Assembly (NCBI GenBank): GCA_013368315.1
Contig: JAACJM010000288.1
Coordinates: 40,241 to 104,240, forward strand
DNA from: Tetrapyrgos nigripes
Taxonomy: Eukaryota; Basidiomycota; Agaricomycetes; Agaricales; Campanellaceae
Direction: 5' to 3'
DNA length: 64,000 nt
The position numbers were made by a program, and so were the translations under genes. The notes below the pieces were generated by a model. The model ran no database searches, had not been told where the DNA came from, and saw only the letters and a list, made by a program, of their open reading frames with translations. Below, piece after piece: positions 23,517-35,040 of this stretch (position 1 is the stretch's first letter; each line of letters opens with the position of its first letter).

Positions 23517-25121
23517 TTAAGCGCCCAATTCTTTTGGCGGGCATTGGGACCTACCATTATCTTTATTACTTGCAACCCCTCTAGATTCTTCGCCACGATG
23601 CGCATGCGAAACATCAAGAGGATCCCCTCTTGAACAGAAAGTCGTCGAATTCCCATTCCCGGATTCAAGGTCACTAGCCTGATAAGTTGTGAATCTGATG
23701 ACCGAAGTGAGGTCGTGCCCATTGGCAGTCCCGTGCCCGTGCTGCTTGTGTTCGTGGTTGGATACCGTAGTATCGAAGATGACGACATCGGTTTCACCGT
23801 CGATTGCGGATCGTTGTCGAACGATGAGGAGGACGATGGATGGATAGATGCCCTATGCGGAAGTTGGTTGTAGAATTAATACATCGAGCTATATGCTCAC
23901 CGCAAGAATAGGCGACATGACGGCAAAGGACTGTACAAACTTCTCCAGGGAACCAAGCGATGATGAGTTCCCGTTATGTAGGGCGACGGAGGCGTTGATT
24001 GCCTATAGATAGCGGAACATGAATATTGTGAGCTGTATGACATGCCCCATCGACAAGCTCACCTGCACGGCACAGAACAGGACGCCGCATTCAATGAGGG
24101 AGATGAGGATTCGGTAAGGCATAGACGCCCACAAGTTTGTGTTTCCCCACGTCTTGCGGGTTTGCCTGTGAGCGAAAATGATTCCGTCAGTGATTTGGAA
24201 CTTAAAGTATGGTATGCTTTTGGCTGGACACATACCAAACTTTGACAAGAATGAGAGTCGTTGCTGCGACGTTAATAGAGAGGGACACAAGCATCGAAGA
24301 GGAATCCAGTTTCTGCCAGCCGTCGACCTTCGACTCATCTCCTGCGGCTCGGATGTTGATTGCAACGGTGTTGAATCCATCTGCAAGAGCGATGGCTGTT
24401 TATGTGCGTAAATAAAGGAACGGTACCAAGCTAATCAGTAAAACATCACTTACCTGCGCTCGTGAAAAGCCAAAAGCCAAATATGTATCTAAGATACTTC
24501 TTTTGAGGCCACAGAGATAGAGCACGCCATACGACAATGGAATCTGCTGCGATGAACTATCGTAGTAAGGTATCTGTTAGTCTCTCACTTACATCGGAGA
24601 GGGATGCTTAAACTTGCATTTATTCCTTGCAGAAAAGGCGAAACAGAAAATAGCTTTTCGAATAAAAGCGCCCCAAAACCCTGCCGTTCGTTCAATGAAG
24701 GTGTATTACCGTTGACGGGGTGATAGATGTATTGAAAACTGAGATACTGTTCCACGGTGACGATGGAGAACCAAGCGGTTGTGGAAAAGAATATGAGAGT
24801 GAATAAACCTAGAAGCCATCTCGTGGGTGTGCGTTTGGCTTGACGGCGGACGTGTCGTCGCCTAAATGCGATGTTAAGCGTTCACTGAAGCTTTCACACT
24901 TGCAGCGGGGTACGCACCAGGTAATATATAATGCAGCTACTGCAATGGGGACGTAGAGTCCTATGGGGGCATGGTACGGTGTCAGGGCCGGGCAAAGCAG
25001 GTGGTACCTCTTCATCGTACGAACCATATGCCAGACTAACGCTCTGGATCTTGATGAGCGAAAAGTATGCGGTATAACCAATCTGATCAGCGGTTTCATT
25101 CTGAATCGCACCGGGATCCAT
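23517..25121 (-). CDS. Multi-exon seven-helix membrane protein, function unknown
   Basis: The start is ATG at 25121 (MDPGAIQNETADQIGYTA) and the stop TAA at 23517-23519. At least eight short introns can be placed, for example 25024-24961. The product is about 340 aa. Hydrophobic segments include LYVPIAVAALYITW, WLLGLFTLIFFSTTAWFSI, FIAADSIVVWRALSLWP, LRYIFGFWLFTSAAIAL, SMLVSLSINVAATTLILV, ILISLIECGVLFCAVQ and a last one near SPILAGIYPSIVLLIV, followed by a polar C-terminal tail with His/Gly- and Ser/Asn-rich parts. The DSIVVWRA and IECGVLFC signatures and the layout match a large expanded family of basidiomycete plasma-membrane proteins with no known function (from memory). A receptor-like role is only a guess. 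All joined exons stay open, so I regard it as intact. Confidence 0.8.
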
Positions 25122-25639
25122 TATGGTGCTTAAAGAAAGGGATCGCTGATGTTTGGGGGGAGAAACGTTCCCTTCCTATAAGTGCGTGAAGCATGAGAGT
25201 CTTTGAGCTACTTTGAGCTATACTTTTAGGAAGTTCTAGCTACGGCCGGCATGGTTAGTGAGCTCCACCTGCGAAGAATCAGTGAGGAAGCCCGCTAACA
25301 TGCATTGAGACACACTATCCGATTCGTCGAATCGAAGGACTGAATTGTGAGGAGTGTTCCAAGTCCATCATACGAATCATTTAATACAATTCTCTCGAAT
25401 CAACGAGTTGCTGAACACCTGAGGACTCTTCCACATCTTTGCATTCGGATGTTCGTTGATGCTCCAACTAGAAAGCATTTACTCCCATAAAAGATTTATT
25501 CTTCAATAATGTGAGACGTAGAAAATACATCAAGTTATTTTGAGCAGAAATGGGGGGAAGCGTCAGCAGATACATTGCATCTTCTGTATGGCAGAGAAGG
25601 AGGTATGTTGTCCGGAGCGGAGTTAATAATGCTATCACC
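25122..25639. other. Intergenic, upstream of the membrane protein gene
   Basis: Probable promoter side of the minus-strand membrane protein gene. No further gene or repeat terminus was recognised. Confidence 0.4.
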
Positions 25640-26015
25640 TCAGTTGAACTCTAAATTATGTATACGGGAGATGAACAAAATCTGATGAGCTAATTCAAGT
25701 GAACCACGGGATCTTACAACGGTGGCGCCGCAGGTGTGATACGGGGTGGAGTGGTTTAAGTTCAAGGACTCCAAAGTTCGGTAACAGAAGACTACAACTT
25801 GGGTGATGAGGTGTTCGACATTGGTGAGGATGAACTCGGAAGGATATTCATAGTCACGGAGCAACGCAACTGACTCCTATTCTTACCGGCGTGAGGCCAT
25901 CTTGCACGATTACTTATTCAAGATCATAGAACGAATGTCGTCAGCTACCAAAGCTAGAAGGGTGTACGGTGGTGCACCGAATCCAATCGAAGATGTGCAC
26001 GGTCGTTCCTTCAGA
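25640..26015 (-). CDS. Possible small gene or gene relic, unknown
   Basis: Two minus-strand blocks look protein-like: one near 25895-26015 (LILLKERPCTSSIGFGAPPY) and one ending at 25640 (LLRDYEYPSEFILTNVEHL, then a second helix-like stretch and a stop). They may be exons separated by a short intron near 25865-25900, but I could not find splice sites that keep the frame. No domain was recognised. It could equally be a decayed copy of a gene located elsewhere. Confidence 0.25.
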
Positions 26016-26449
26016 AGGATGAGTGTCATTTGTATCAGTGGATTGTCCAGCGTACGATGACGTACACAACTGCAACTGTTAACACGACCAGAACGACATC
26101 GACATCACCTGGCGCTCCGCGGGCCAGTCCTTGGAAAGGAGAAAGCACAAAACGCAAAGTATGTAAAAAGGAAGGAAGGAAGGAAAGAGGGAGGGGGGAA
26201 GCGACGGCAACAGCACAGCACAGACGAAAGACGACAAAATTTATGCTGTTCAATTTGCATTTTTATTATTATCCGCACTCACCTTGATTTTCCCCACACT
26301 CAACGACTTTTTTCCCCGCACTCAGCAACTTTTTCTCCCCGCTCACATTAGCCTTTACCCGCACTCACATCAAGTCTATCCACACTCAAGACTGTGATAT
26401 CTTCATACTCACTATATCACCTTCTCGCACATATGACATAGATCATAGT
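26016..26449. other. Non-coding, GGAA-rich low-complexity tract
   Basis: A purine-rich stretch with four GGAA units lies at about 26169-26205. From 26280 to 26400 there are several loose repeats of CCGCACTCA-like words. No gene is supported. Confidence 0.4.
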
Positions 26450-27104
26450 TAGGGCTCCGCACCGTCCAGTAATACTGGTACGCCCGTAAATTTTACGGGC
26501 TCAGTACTGGTACGGTATACCCGTACCCGTAATCGTACTGGTTCATTTCGAAGCCTGTACGGTACTGGACGGGTACGGGTACGGCAGTAATACTGGATAC
26601 GGGTCTGTACTGGTGCAGCTGAGGAAAATTATAAAGAAGACTTACCTTCTAGCGGCTTCGTGCTGATCTTGAGAGCTATACAAGTTAGTAGGAGGACAAA
26701 AATCGAGGCTGTGCTCACCAAGATGGCTTTCTGAAAGTTTTCACTTGACTTCGCATCTCATTGACATCTGAACAATACTGCATCAAGACCATTTTTCATC
26801 AGAATTTGCTCGAAGATGCTCTCCGGGCTTGAATTTTGCAGTATGGCAAGCACTTTATTTACGATAAATTACCCAAACTAAGCAAAACGGTCAAAAAATC
26901 GATACAAAACTCGTCACCGAGGCTTGACCGACCCGTATACCGTAAAACCCGTAATACGGCCATAAAGAAGACGGTTATATACGGGCTGAACCCGTACCGT
27001 ACAACCCCGTATTTCTTGATCAGAAAGTCACATACGGTACGGGACCGTATCCGTTGTACGGTACCAGTACAAACCGTACAGTACTGGTACGGCGCGGAGC
27101 CCTA
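26450..27104. mobile_element. Non-autonomous hAT-type MITE, 655 bp
   Basis: The termini TAGGGCTCCGC and GCGGAGCCCTA are inverted, and the inversion extends imperfectly inward (CAGTA..ACTGGTACG). The element is flanked on both sides by the identical octamer ATCATAGT (26442-26449 and 27105-27112). TIRs with an 8-bp target duplication are the signature of the hAT superfamily. The interior is full of CCCGTA/GTACGG/ACTGGTACGG words and has no transposase. A related element lies at 39465-40605. Confidence 0.85.
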
Positions 27105-27249
27105 ATCATAGTATGCATCTATGAAAATATGAGATCGTCTGCGTAGAATATACCATGTCTTGTCCATGAATTACCAAGTTGTCTATGTGAATGAAAGCAA
27201 TCGTGGAGTAGGTCCATACAGGTCAAGATGATAAGAGGTATGTATAATA

Positions 27250-28535
27250 CTCATTGTCACGGAAAGTCACGATCCCGTGACATGCGACATAAATTTTCAA
27301 ACCTTGCCTCGTCGACTAAATCCATGTCTCTACGATGTAGTAAACCATGTGTTGCTATGAAACTTTGTACTCCTACTCTACTAGCCTAATAAAGCCTATT
27401 CCCTGTTCAGTACTTTGTGTGACTCCCTTTCGCCTTCAAGACATCTGCAACAATATCATCCATCCTGTTAATGTACTTGTCAATGTCCTCAACCGTTATT
27501 TGGTCCCAGGCCTCCTTCACAGCAGCAATAAGTTCGGTGAGAGATGTGGGAGGGTGTGCCCTAGCCCTTACATGCTTCTTCAGCTCGCGCCAGATGTCCT
27601 CAATTGGGTTGAGGTCAGGAGAAGATGGCGGGTGTGGGAAAACCTTGATGTTGTGGTCCTTGAGCCATTTGAGCGTCGTTTTGGCAGTATGACTGGGTGC
27701 GCCATCCTGTTGGAATGCAATATTCTGCCTCTCTGAGTCCATTTCTTGATAGAACTCCACAAGTTTCCCTCCCAACACCTGCTCCTGGTACCTTTTGGCA
27801 TTCATACCACCCCCCTTCCCTCCTGGGTACTCCAACACCACCAATGGCCCTTTCTTTCCCTTCATTATGCACCCCCAGACCATGACACGAATGGAGGATT
27901 GTTTGAAAGTTGGAATGAGGCAATCCTCTTCCCATTCCTCTTCAGGACGACGCGTCACCCAGACCTGACCTTTCGGGTCACCAATGTACACATAGCTCTC
28001 ATCCGACCAAATGACCTTCTCCCAATCCTGACCCCGGTGTGTTCTTGCCCAAGCCAATCTCTTCACCTTCTGTGTCTTTTTGAGCAGAACAACCTTCCTT
28101 GCTACCCTCCTGTGATAATTTTCCTGCGCAAGGTGGTCTCCCACAGTTGTCGCACTCAGCTGTGGTTCCACAAGGTTGCCTATCTCTCGGAAAGGCATCT
28201 TTCGATCCTTTCGAGCAAGCCGAACAACCTGCCGTCGCAGGCTGTCAGACACCTTTGATGGCCTCCCGCTACATGGTCGGTTTTTCGTTGAACCAGTTTT
28301 ACGGAATCGGGCCCAGACCCCTTTGGCAGTTCCAAAGGGCATATCAATGAGTTCTGCAGCTTGAGCTATTGTTTTTCCGGCTTGTATGACGCCAACAAGC
28401 CTATTCTTCTTCGGAGTGTCGTGTTGTATGCGAGTCATGAGTGTAGAGTGTAATTGTGTACAAAAACAAAATGAGTACACTACGTCGCGTCAATGTGACC
28501 CATGTCATGGGATCGTGACTTTCCGTGACAATGAG
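27250..28535 (-). mobile_element. Complete Tc1/mariner element
   Basis: 1286 bp with terminal inverted repeats of about 35 bp starting CTCATTGTCACGGAAAGTCA. The two copies differ at one position within that length. TA dinucleotides flank both ends (27248-27249, 28536-28537), the normal Tc1/mariner target duplication. The transposase frame inside is uninterrupted. Near-identical TIRs plus an open frame point to a recent insertion. Confidence 0.95.
27407..28438 (-). CDS. Tc1-family DD34E transposase
   Basis: An intron-free frame of 343 aa from MTRIQHDTPKKN; an upstream ATG at 28480 would add 14 residues. The N-terminal half carries helix-turn-helix DNA-binding segments (QAGKTIAQAAELIDMPFGTA, residues 19-38) and a GRPSK linker at 58-62. 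The catalytic triad is Asp146 (IWSDES), Asp245 (FQQDGAPSH) and Glu280 (SPDLNPIEDIW), with 34 residues between the last two, the Tc1-type DD34E spacing. This enzyme cuts at the TIRs and inserts at TA. No stop, frameshift or missing catalytic residue is visible, so it may be functional. Two other TA-flanked candidates in the window are too diverged at their ends to be obvious partners. Confidence 0.95.
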   Translation of the reverse strand: MTRIQHDTPKKNRLVGVIQAGKTIAQAAELIDMPFGTAKGVWARFRKTGSTKNRPCSGRPSKVSDSLRRQVVRLARKDRKMPFREIGNLVEPQLSATTVGDHLAQENYHRRVARKVVLLKKTQKVKRLAWARTHRGQDWEKVIWSDESYVYIGDPKGQVWVTRRPEEEWEEDCLIPTFKQSSIRVMVWGCIMKGKKGPLVVLEYPGGKGGGMNAKRYQEQVLGGKLVEFYQEMDSERQNIAFQQDGAPSHTAKTTLKWLKDHNIKVFPHPPSSPDLNPIEDIWRELKKHVRARAHPPTSLTELIAAVKEAWDQITVEDIDKYINRMDDIVADVLKAKGSHTKY

Positions 28536-28790
28536 TAAAGATTGAATGAGTAGCTGAGCATCAGAAAGGATATGATACAGCATAGTTGTGTGATGTAAGG
28601 GCATTGGGAGGAATGGGCAATAAGAAATCAGTGAGTGTAGATTTAGGATTCAGGAAAGATATGCATGAAGATACAATGTAAGCATGGAGATGGTGAATTA
28701 GTAACAATGGTAATGTAGAGAAGCAGTGAGAGTAATGAGAGATTTGAGCAGGCCAAGTGATGCATGGCCCATACAAAACTAGAAGAATTT

Positions 28791-29344
28791 TCACAAGGAG
28801 CGGAGGTTGTTGATCTTATCAACAGTCCAATCATCCATGAAGTCGGCGGCAAGTTGTGGAGTGAAGTAGGAGACCGAGGGCTTGGGAGGTGCCACGAGAA
28901 GGAACATAGACATTGGAAATGTATTCAGTATCGCTGATGACGATCGGCTCTTCACCATCGGACCAAGTAGCTGGTGGTCACGAAGACAACGAGGAAGCCA
29001 GTTGTGAGGACGGCATAGTACCAGAACGTGAAAATGGCGCATTTACACAGTAAACCGACGAGTAAATCAAAGAATGACTTGACAAGGCGAGACCTGACGA
29101 TCCAGAGGCACACGAGTGTCTAGATTTCATGCTACGTGTCATGGCTGGTTTAATACCACATGGCAGCAACACGAGAGCGCTGACATACAGACTCTACAAA
29201 AAGGAATGAATGAAAAGAAAACGAACACTGGAGATGACGTACCTTTCCTGACGGATGTGCTTGGTCCTTGTCGACAGGGGCAACCTCCTTGCCAAAGTCA
29301 TGCATCTTCGACTTCAGACCTTGCTTAGCTTCCTCGCTAGCCAT
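28791..29344 (-). CDS. Possible small multi-exon membrane protein, unknown
   Basis: A plausible first exon is 29344-29243, MASEEAKQGLKSKMHDFGKE and 14 further residues, ending at a GTACGT donor. Downstream minus-strand stretches are hydrophobic (LVCLWIVRSRLVK, AIFTFWYYAVLTTGFLVVF, near 28980-29120), and a polar C-terminus ends DDWTVDKINNLRSL with a stop at 28791-28793. I could not join the middle exons without a frame break, so the model is tentative and the locus could be a relic. No family was recognised. Confidence 0.35.
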
Positions 29345-29874
29345 CTTCGACAATGACAACGGCACTTTGGATCGCATCTTAGTCTTGCTAGGCTTGGTCG
29401 TGCACGGGTATCAGAAATCTGCGGGGACCTGCGGATACCCTAATACTGATCACTACTAGTTAAATCTTCTTCAAAACCACAGTTCTAATTCGTTCTTTGC
29501 ATAATAAACACTGTATCCTGACCTAGTACCCACCATGAACATCACTGAGTATTCTTACTTACTTTCAATTGTATGGTTTCTCATGATTTCTCTAGTTTTA
29601 TTCTACAAATACATGATGTTCTACCCCTAGATACTTGTAATGCTTACTTACTTACCCATATATAGTTCCCAATATGCAGTTCCAATTTACTTTGTGTCTC
29701 CTCTCACTTCAGTCATTGTTACTCAAGTCCTGTTCAAGCCTAGCAATCAGCAAATCTCGTGCCATCAGTCCTACCCAGATTGCCATTAACTGGTTATTAT
29801 TTCTACCACAGGGTCACTACGTGCTATAAGAAACTGTCAGCTGGTCAATTGATGTTTATAAAAGACATTTGAGG
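29345..29874. other. Intergenic, no supported gene
   Basis: AT-rich. A short CGGGTATC/TGCGGATACCC stretch (29405-29440) resembles the ends of the hAT MITE at 39465-40605 and may be a tiny remnant. Confidence 0.4.
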
Positions 29875-30220
29875 CTTGCTTGAGGCCTTTGCTTAGGTAT
29901 TCCCAATCTTTTCCAAGAGTTCAAACTCCCACCCCTGTTTGTTGGTGCTCGTCAAGTGCTCATCGACGTTCGGCATCATGGTCGAGATCATTATGACATC
30001 AGACACAGATTTTTCAGAGCTTTTCAGCACCGGTCTCTATCCTTCCCAACAACTGAAATCTCTAGGCTCAGTCTAGACCGGATCCAAGGACTGCTGACAT
30101 CCACAACATACGTCATGCGTGTTGACCTTCATCTACTTGGGGGAAAGAGGCCAGGCTCAGCTGGCAAGCCTGATTACTATTTTGGTCATATGATAACTTC
30201 TGGTCTGGTGAAACCAGACT
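29875..30220. mobile_element. Diverged copy of the TTACGAGGCC MITE family
   Basis: The left side (GAGGCCTTTGCTTAGG, then CAAACTCCCACCCCTGTTTGTTG) and the middle (GACCGGATCCAAGGACTGCT) align with 35975-36170. The terminal inverted repeat itself is no longer recognisable, so the ends are approximate. Confidence 0.45.
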
Positions 30221-30350
30221 AACAATACCCACTACTTACATGGTGTGTATCTAACAATTATCAATAGCACCACACCACAGAAATTTATTATATAGTCATA
30301 CAGGCCCTTATACCACTACTTTTGCTATGATTTTGTAGTAGCACTATAAA

Positions 30351-30712
30351 AATTTTATCATGGTCTTCTAAACAACAAGAGACTATCTCACTCTCCACTA
30401 CTGAAGCCAAGTACATCACACTATCACACACTGCCAAAGAAGCTATTTGGACTCAGAACTTCATCTCCGAAATCTTTGGATCTATCACCGATCCTATATT
30501 TATTCATTTGGACAACCAATTGGATATCACACTCGCTAAGGACAACTGTTATCACGCACACACCAAACATATCAACATATGCTATCATTTCATTCACTAC
30601 GTCATTGAAGAAGGCAAAATTCGACTCTCATATTGCCCTACCAACAAAATGACTGCCGACATTTTCACAAAGGCTTTACCATCACTTCATCCATGGGACT
30701 CACAAAGGTTTG
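30351..30712 (+). pseudogene. Copia RNase H C-terminal fragment
   Basis: Reads SWSSKQQETISLSTTEAKY, then KEAIWTQNFISEI, then HTKHINICYHFIH and NKMTADIFTKALPS, the conserved end of copia RNase H. There is no upstream reverse transcriptase, so it is a 5'-truncated relic. Confidence 0.85.
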
Positions 30713-31105
30713 AGGAGGAGTGTTGGAATTTTGTATTGAACTATATTTGGATGGACAGCTTAGTATCTCTTTTCCACTTCATTAGTTTACTTGATCCACT
30801 TGTTCCACCTATGTACCACCTACACACCACTATGCTCCATCTTTGCTTCATACTGATATCAGACATTACATCATTGTTTCCACTTAACACCACATAGCTA
30901 TGTAGTTATATTTACAGACTCACTCAGCCACAGTAACTAACAGTATAAATACTCAGTAGTTCACTGTATGTACTTTAGAGCCTCAATTGCATTTGTTGCC
31001 TCACTTGTTAGTCAAGTGTCTTTATACTCACTTATTCTCATAAGAGATCTCAATCCATCCTTTTCATTGATGCTTCTTTTCTTGAACTCTGGTTAATGCA
31101 CACAG
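30351..31105 (+). mobile_element. Ty1/copia 3' fragment (RNase H end plus LTR)
   Basis: It begins abruptly inside RNase H coding sequence, contains the GAGGAGGAG polypurine tract at 30713-30730, and continues into an LTR starting TGTTGGAATTTTG at 30731. It belongs to the same family as the minus-strand element at 8990-13834. The distal LTR end is estimated at about 31100. No 5' half is present. Confidence 0.8.
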
Positions 31106-31489
31106 AGATCAGGGTCGGATACCAGTGGAGAGGTGCCATTTTGTCTGATTTAACTTGTAGTGGCTGAACCATTCTCGTGACCTAATTCCTGTGCAAAGTA
31201 AACTCTAGATGTTAAATTTTGTCAATGTTGGGTGCATTCACAATATCACCCACCTTTTCTGAGATTTTTTTCAGGTTTTTCCATATAGTCAATGTCTGGG
31301 CTGTTAATTAACTTTCAGCAAAGGAATTTTTTCGCATTATTGCGAAGATTATGCACCTCATTGATTTGTCAGCATAGACAGTTAGTGACCTTGTACATTG
31401 TTGGAAATTGCACAAAACAAATGGAAAATGCAAGCTGAATATGCTTGGATAAATGGAGATGGCCTCATTCCTGCCATATGCAGCATTGG

Positions 31490-32090
31490 CCCACACCCCT
31501 TTCATACAACTTCTGACAACTTGAGCATTGAGAATTGTATCTGGATTTAACTCTCAACACTTGAGTCATTGGAAATTGTATCCAGACCAGATACAACCTC
31601 TGATGATGACTGGAGCATCCAGAGTGTGTCTGGATACAACTTCTGGCAACTAGAGTGTCAAGAGTTGTGTCTGGATGAGACACTTTGCAGTGTCAAGCAA
31701 CCTATTATTGATGTTGAAGATGGCATTCCACTTGCATGCTAGTCCATTTCTGGTGCTACTGGCAACAACATACAGCATGCACACATTGTGAACAACCAAG
31801 TTGTTTGCACTGTATTTACTAGCATGCATATGTCATGAACGACTTGGTTGTTCAAACTTCACACTGTATTTACTAGCATCCATATGTTGTGAATGACTTG
31901 GTTGTTCACACTGCGAGCTCTCAAACTTGACTCTCAGACACTCGGAGTGTCAACTAAGTTCTCAATGCTTTGAGCATCAGAACACCACCCTCAGACTTGA
32001 CACTCTGAGTGCCAAGTAAGTTCTTGACACTTTGAGTGTCAGAACTTGACTCTCAGACTTGACAATCCAAGTGTCAAGTAAGTTCTTATT
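31490..32090. repeat. Imperfect repeat field with palindromic GACACTC/GAGTGTC motifs
   Basis: The first part (31500-31690) repeats units around GTCTGGATACAACTTCTG. The second (31790-31910) has three versions of GACTTGGTTGTTCA with CTGTATTTACTAGCAT. The third (31915-32085) repeats ACTTGACACTC...GAGTGTCAAGTAAGTTCT. Each unit is partly self-complementary. No coding frame crosses the field convincingly. Confidence 0.65.
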
Positions 32091-33109
32091 GTACATACTT
32101 TAACTGTTCCAATATCTACCTTTTGGATTGATCAAAAAATGACAGCTGGTCTATTGAAAGCTGCGGAATAGCAGCATGAGAAATTCTGCAGCGCTTTGAC
32201 CACTCTACCACAGTTGGGCTTTCCCTCCTTCTTGTAAGAGTTTGCATTGTTCAAAAATCTCCAAAAGAAGCCAAGGGGGCATTCCATCTCTCTCATTCTA
32301 TCTGTAAAGGTTATGGAGAAGTCAGTGCACCTCTGCACCTCAGAACTTATATACAACCTACTGGATACAGCATGTTCCAACCAAGTCAGAGCACATTGTA
32401 TCTCAGCATGCAGATACAATGCATACAATCATCAAAAATTGTATGTAGATATCAGTTGTACTCTTCTTAACGACTTGACTCACAAAAAACTCAGAAAAAA
32501 GTCTGCTAAAAATACACATCTCTTTCCTGTCTCTCCTCTTCCCCTCCCTACCCTCCTCTGTCCAAATCCTGCTCCTCCTCTGTCCATCCCTTGCCCCTGC
32601 CCCTGCCCCTGCCCCTGCCCTGCCCCCTCCTCTGGAATAACCCTACTCCAAACCCTAGGAAACCCATAGTAACCCTAACCCTAAGCAATTGTTGAGCTCT
32701 GGAGTTGGTTTTTTAGGGATTCCGTTGTTCATTGCTTGAATCTTATTCTGACTTCAGAAATTTGTCATCCAGCCTGGATGCGTTACACGAGGACACTGAA
32801 ACCTGATCTCAGAAAACTGCCAGAAAAGATCATGTCTGAGGCAAACCCGGCATCATCTGTTCTCATTATATGTGCCCATAGATCAGAGAATTCATACCAG
32901 GACACTTTGCGGAAACTTTCCTAGCGCTCAAACAACCCACATTATTCAGAGGCGTCTTCTTTGAAGGTTGCCTCAAGTGAAAACTTCTGACCTGAGGATG
33001 GAAGACAGCCATTATATGTAAGCAGGTACAAAAATTCTGAAGTCGCTAATTCTGAAGTCGCTAGTCTACTAGTTGCAAAACATCCTGCTCTTTATGTCAA
33101 CGCCGACGT
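32091..33109. other. Non-coding; CCCCTG run and telomere-like words
   Basis: A short CCCCTG/CCCTGC tandem lies at 32591-32626. Nearby are AACCCTAACCCTAA (32670-32684) and single ACCCTA words, too short for a telomere or a clear interstitial array. Nothing coding was recognised. Confidence 0.5.
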
Positions 33110-35012
33110 TCACCAGTCAGAAACCGGTTGACACGACCAGCTTTCAGGCTTTGTACTGTCTCCCACGCCGTCGTATGTGTTCCTGAATGGATACATGCAA
33201 TGCCGCCTGGACAATTTGACCCCGAGACTGTTCGTGTCATTAATAAACTTTGTGCCTAGAATCGTGTCTGGTGCTGTCCCCTCTTCAACCCATCTAACCG
33301 TAGCCATCAGGATGTTCTTCTCTGGGTCTAGGTAGTCACTCCCAGGAGTCGTATCCCCAAAGAGCCCTTGCCCAACATTCCAGGCCCCAGGACCTTGAGA
33401 GCAGTGGTTCAAACCACCGACACGGAAGACACGATAAAAACCATCCATCTGAGATCTCGACAGGCCAAGCGTATCCGAAACGTGGTTGTAGTAGATAACA
33501 GAGTTGTTGGGAGATATGATAGCGTCGCCTTGACCGTGATAAGCGAGGAGCTTGCCTCCTCGATTCCTGAACGCAGAGATGTCGCCTGAGAAAGTGGAAA
33601 TGTTGAACGGGTCTAGCTCTATATTTTTCAGCCAATCAGCTGGTCCCAGGGTTTTGACATCCAGGTTGGGATCGCTGTAGACAATGTATTTGAACCAATC
33701 CTATAATAATGTAGGTATGTGTCATTAAAAGTGCAGACAGGAACTGGACTAACCGCGCTCAGCCCGAATACATCTCCCGCCAACAAGAAGCTCAATGCTG
33801 GTAACGTACTCTCGGCACCAGGGGTAAAACGGGACTGGATGAACTTGTTCCCAATGAAGAAAGGACTGAAGATCCTCTTCACCGTCTCTGCTTGCTCTGC
33901 CGTGATGCAGCTCGAGTTATTGCCGGAACCGGAACTTGAACATATGAGACCACTGGGGTCGTAATTACACAGATTAGGGTCTTCGATAACTCCGTCTTTC
34001 ACCTTGTCAATGGTATCGCATTTCTTCATAATGTCTGGACTGATAACGTTCTGCCAAACCTCCGCGGGCACGAAAGTAGCCGCATCGGGACTTCCAGTGA
34101 TGTTGTAGATGTGGCTGTAGCTGTCTATGAGGTTGCCCCATTGGTTCATTGCGGCACCAACCATGACTCCGTCAAAATCTTCTGGAAAGTCTTGCACGGA
34201 TTTAAGCCCTTGACGACCATCTGTAACGAGGAGATTGTCAGCCAATGTAAAGCATTCTAAGCTACTAGCACACACCTGTAGAGCATCCGATGTAATACGA
34301 TTTAGTGTGTGCAGAACCGTAAAAAGTCTTGGTTACGTCTTTCCCAACAACTACTCCCGTATGGATACTATAGCCCACAGGTCAGCATGAGGTCATTGAA
34401 CGAAATGGCCACAGCACTTCGAGGTACTCACCCGCGGAAGACGAAATCCTTGAGGACATCTGAGTTGTTGAGGAAACGTTCCCCAGACATACCACCCTGA
34501 CCGCTATATTTTGTACCAACAGTCGCGAAACCCAGAGCAGATCCATATGTCACGTCAGCGTATTGAATGCCTGTCATTAACAATCATCAGTATACTTCGA
34601 GACATGACCTCCAGAAATGCAAGCACTCACATCCTCCATTACCTCCATTACCTGTACTCATAAACCTCCCCGTCCAATTTCTCGGTAGCCAGGTTTCCAT
34701 ATTAATTCCCGACCGGTCGGAAGTCTGAACAGTTAAAACAATACGGCAGACATCTGCGGGAATCACCAGAGACGGAGGTGATAGTTGCGGATTCACGCAT
34801 AAAGGATCTTGGGAGAAGGTAAGGTTTGTCCCTTTCGAGACAAGTTCCGACAACAAGACTGTCGCGTTCGGTATGGAGAGTTTGGAAGCAATTGAAGAAC
34901 ATGTCGAGTCGAAATTCCTGTGGAATTTCACAGGTGCGGTAGTATGGCGTCCAGCAACGAGGCTCGAGAACGAGAGTATCGCTGCTACAAGCGCAACAGG
35001 TTGGGAAAACAT
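33110..35012 (-). CDS. Secreted tannase / feruloyl esterase family enzyme
   Basis: Five exons keep one frame: 35012-34631, 34570-34432, 34367-34276, 34220-33754 and 33700-33110, giving 556 aa. A signal peptide is evident (MFSQPVALVAAILSFSSLVAG). The family motifs are STGNGGNGGC (oxyanion region), YYIGCSTDGRQGLK with the nucleophilic Ser, GQGDAIISP with the catalytic Asp, and GLNHCSQGPGAW with the catalytic His; together they make the CS-D-HC signature, in which the two Cys are disulfide-bonded. Such enzymes hydrolyse ester bonds of gallic or hydroxycinnamic acids outside the cell, as in plant litter breakdown. Which substrate is used cannot be read from the sequence. About ten N-glycosylation sequons are present. 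The upstream region carries a triplicated block (35041-35420). The gene appears intact. Confidence 0.93.
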
Positions 35013-35040
35013 CGAGGATTCGAAAGTGATGTTTTTCTAG

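Noticed and set aside
27746..28258. 170-aa plus-strand frame
   Set aside because: Antisense to the intact Tc1 transposase, with no domain of its own.
32670..32684. Telomere-like AACCCTAACCCTAA
   Set aside because: Only two to three units inside a C-rich low-complexity stretch; too short for a telomere or a clear interstitial telomeric array.
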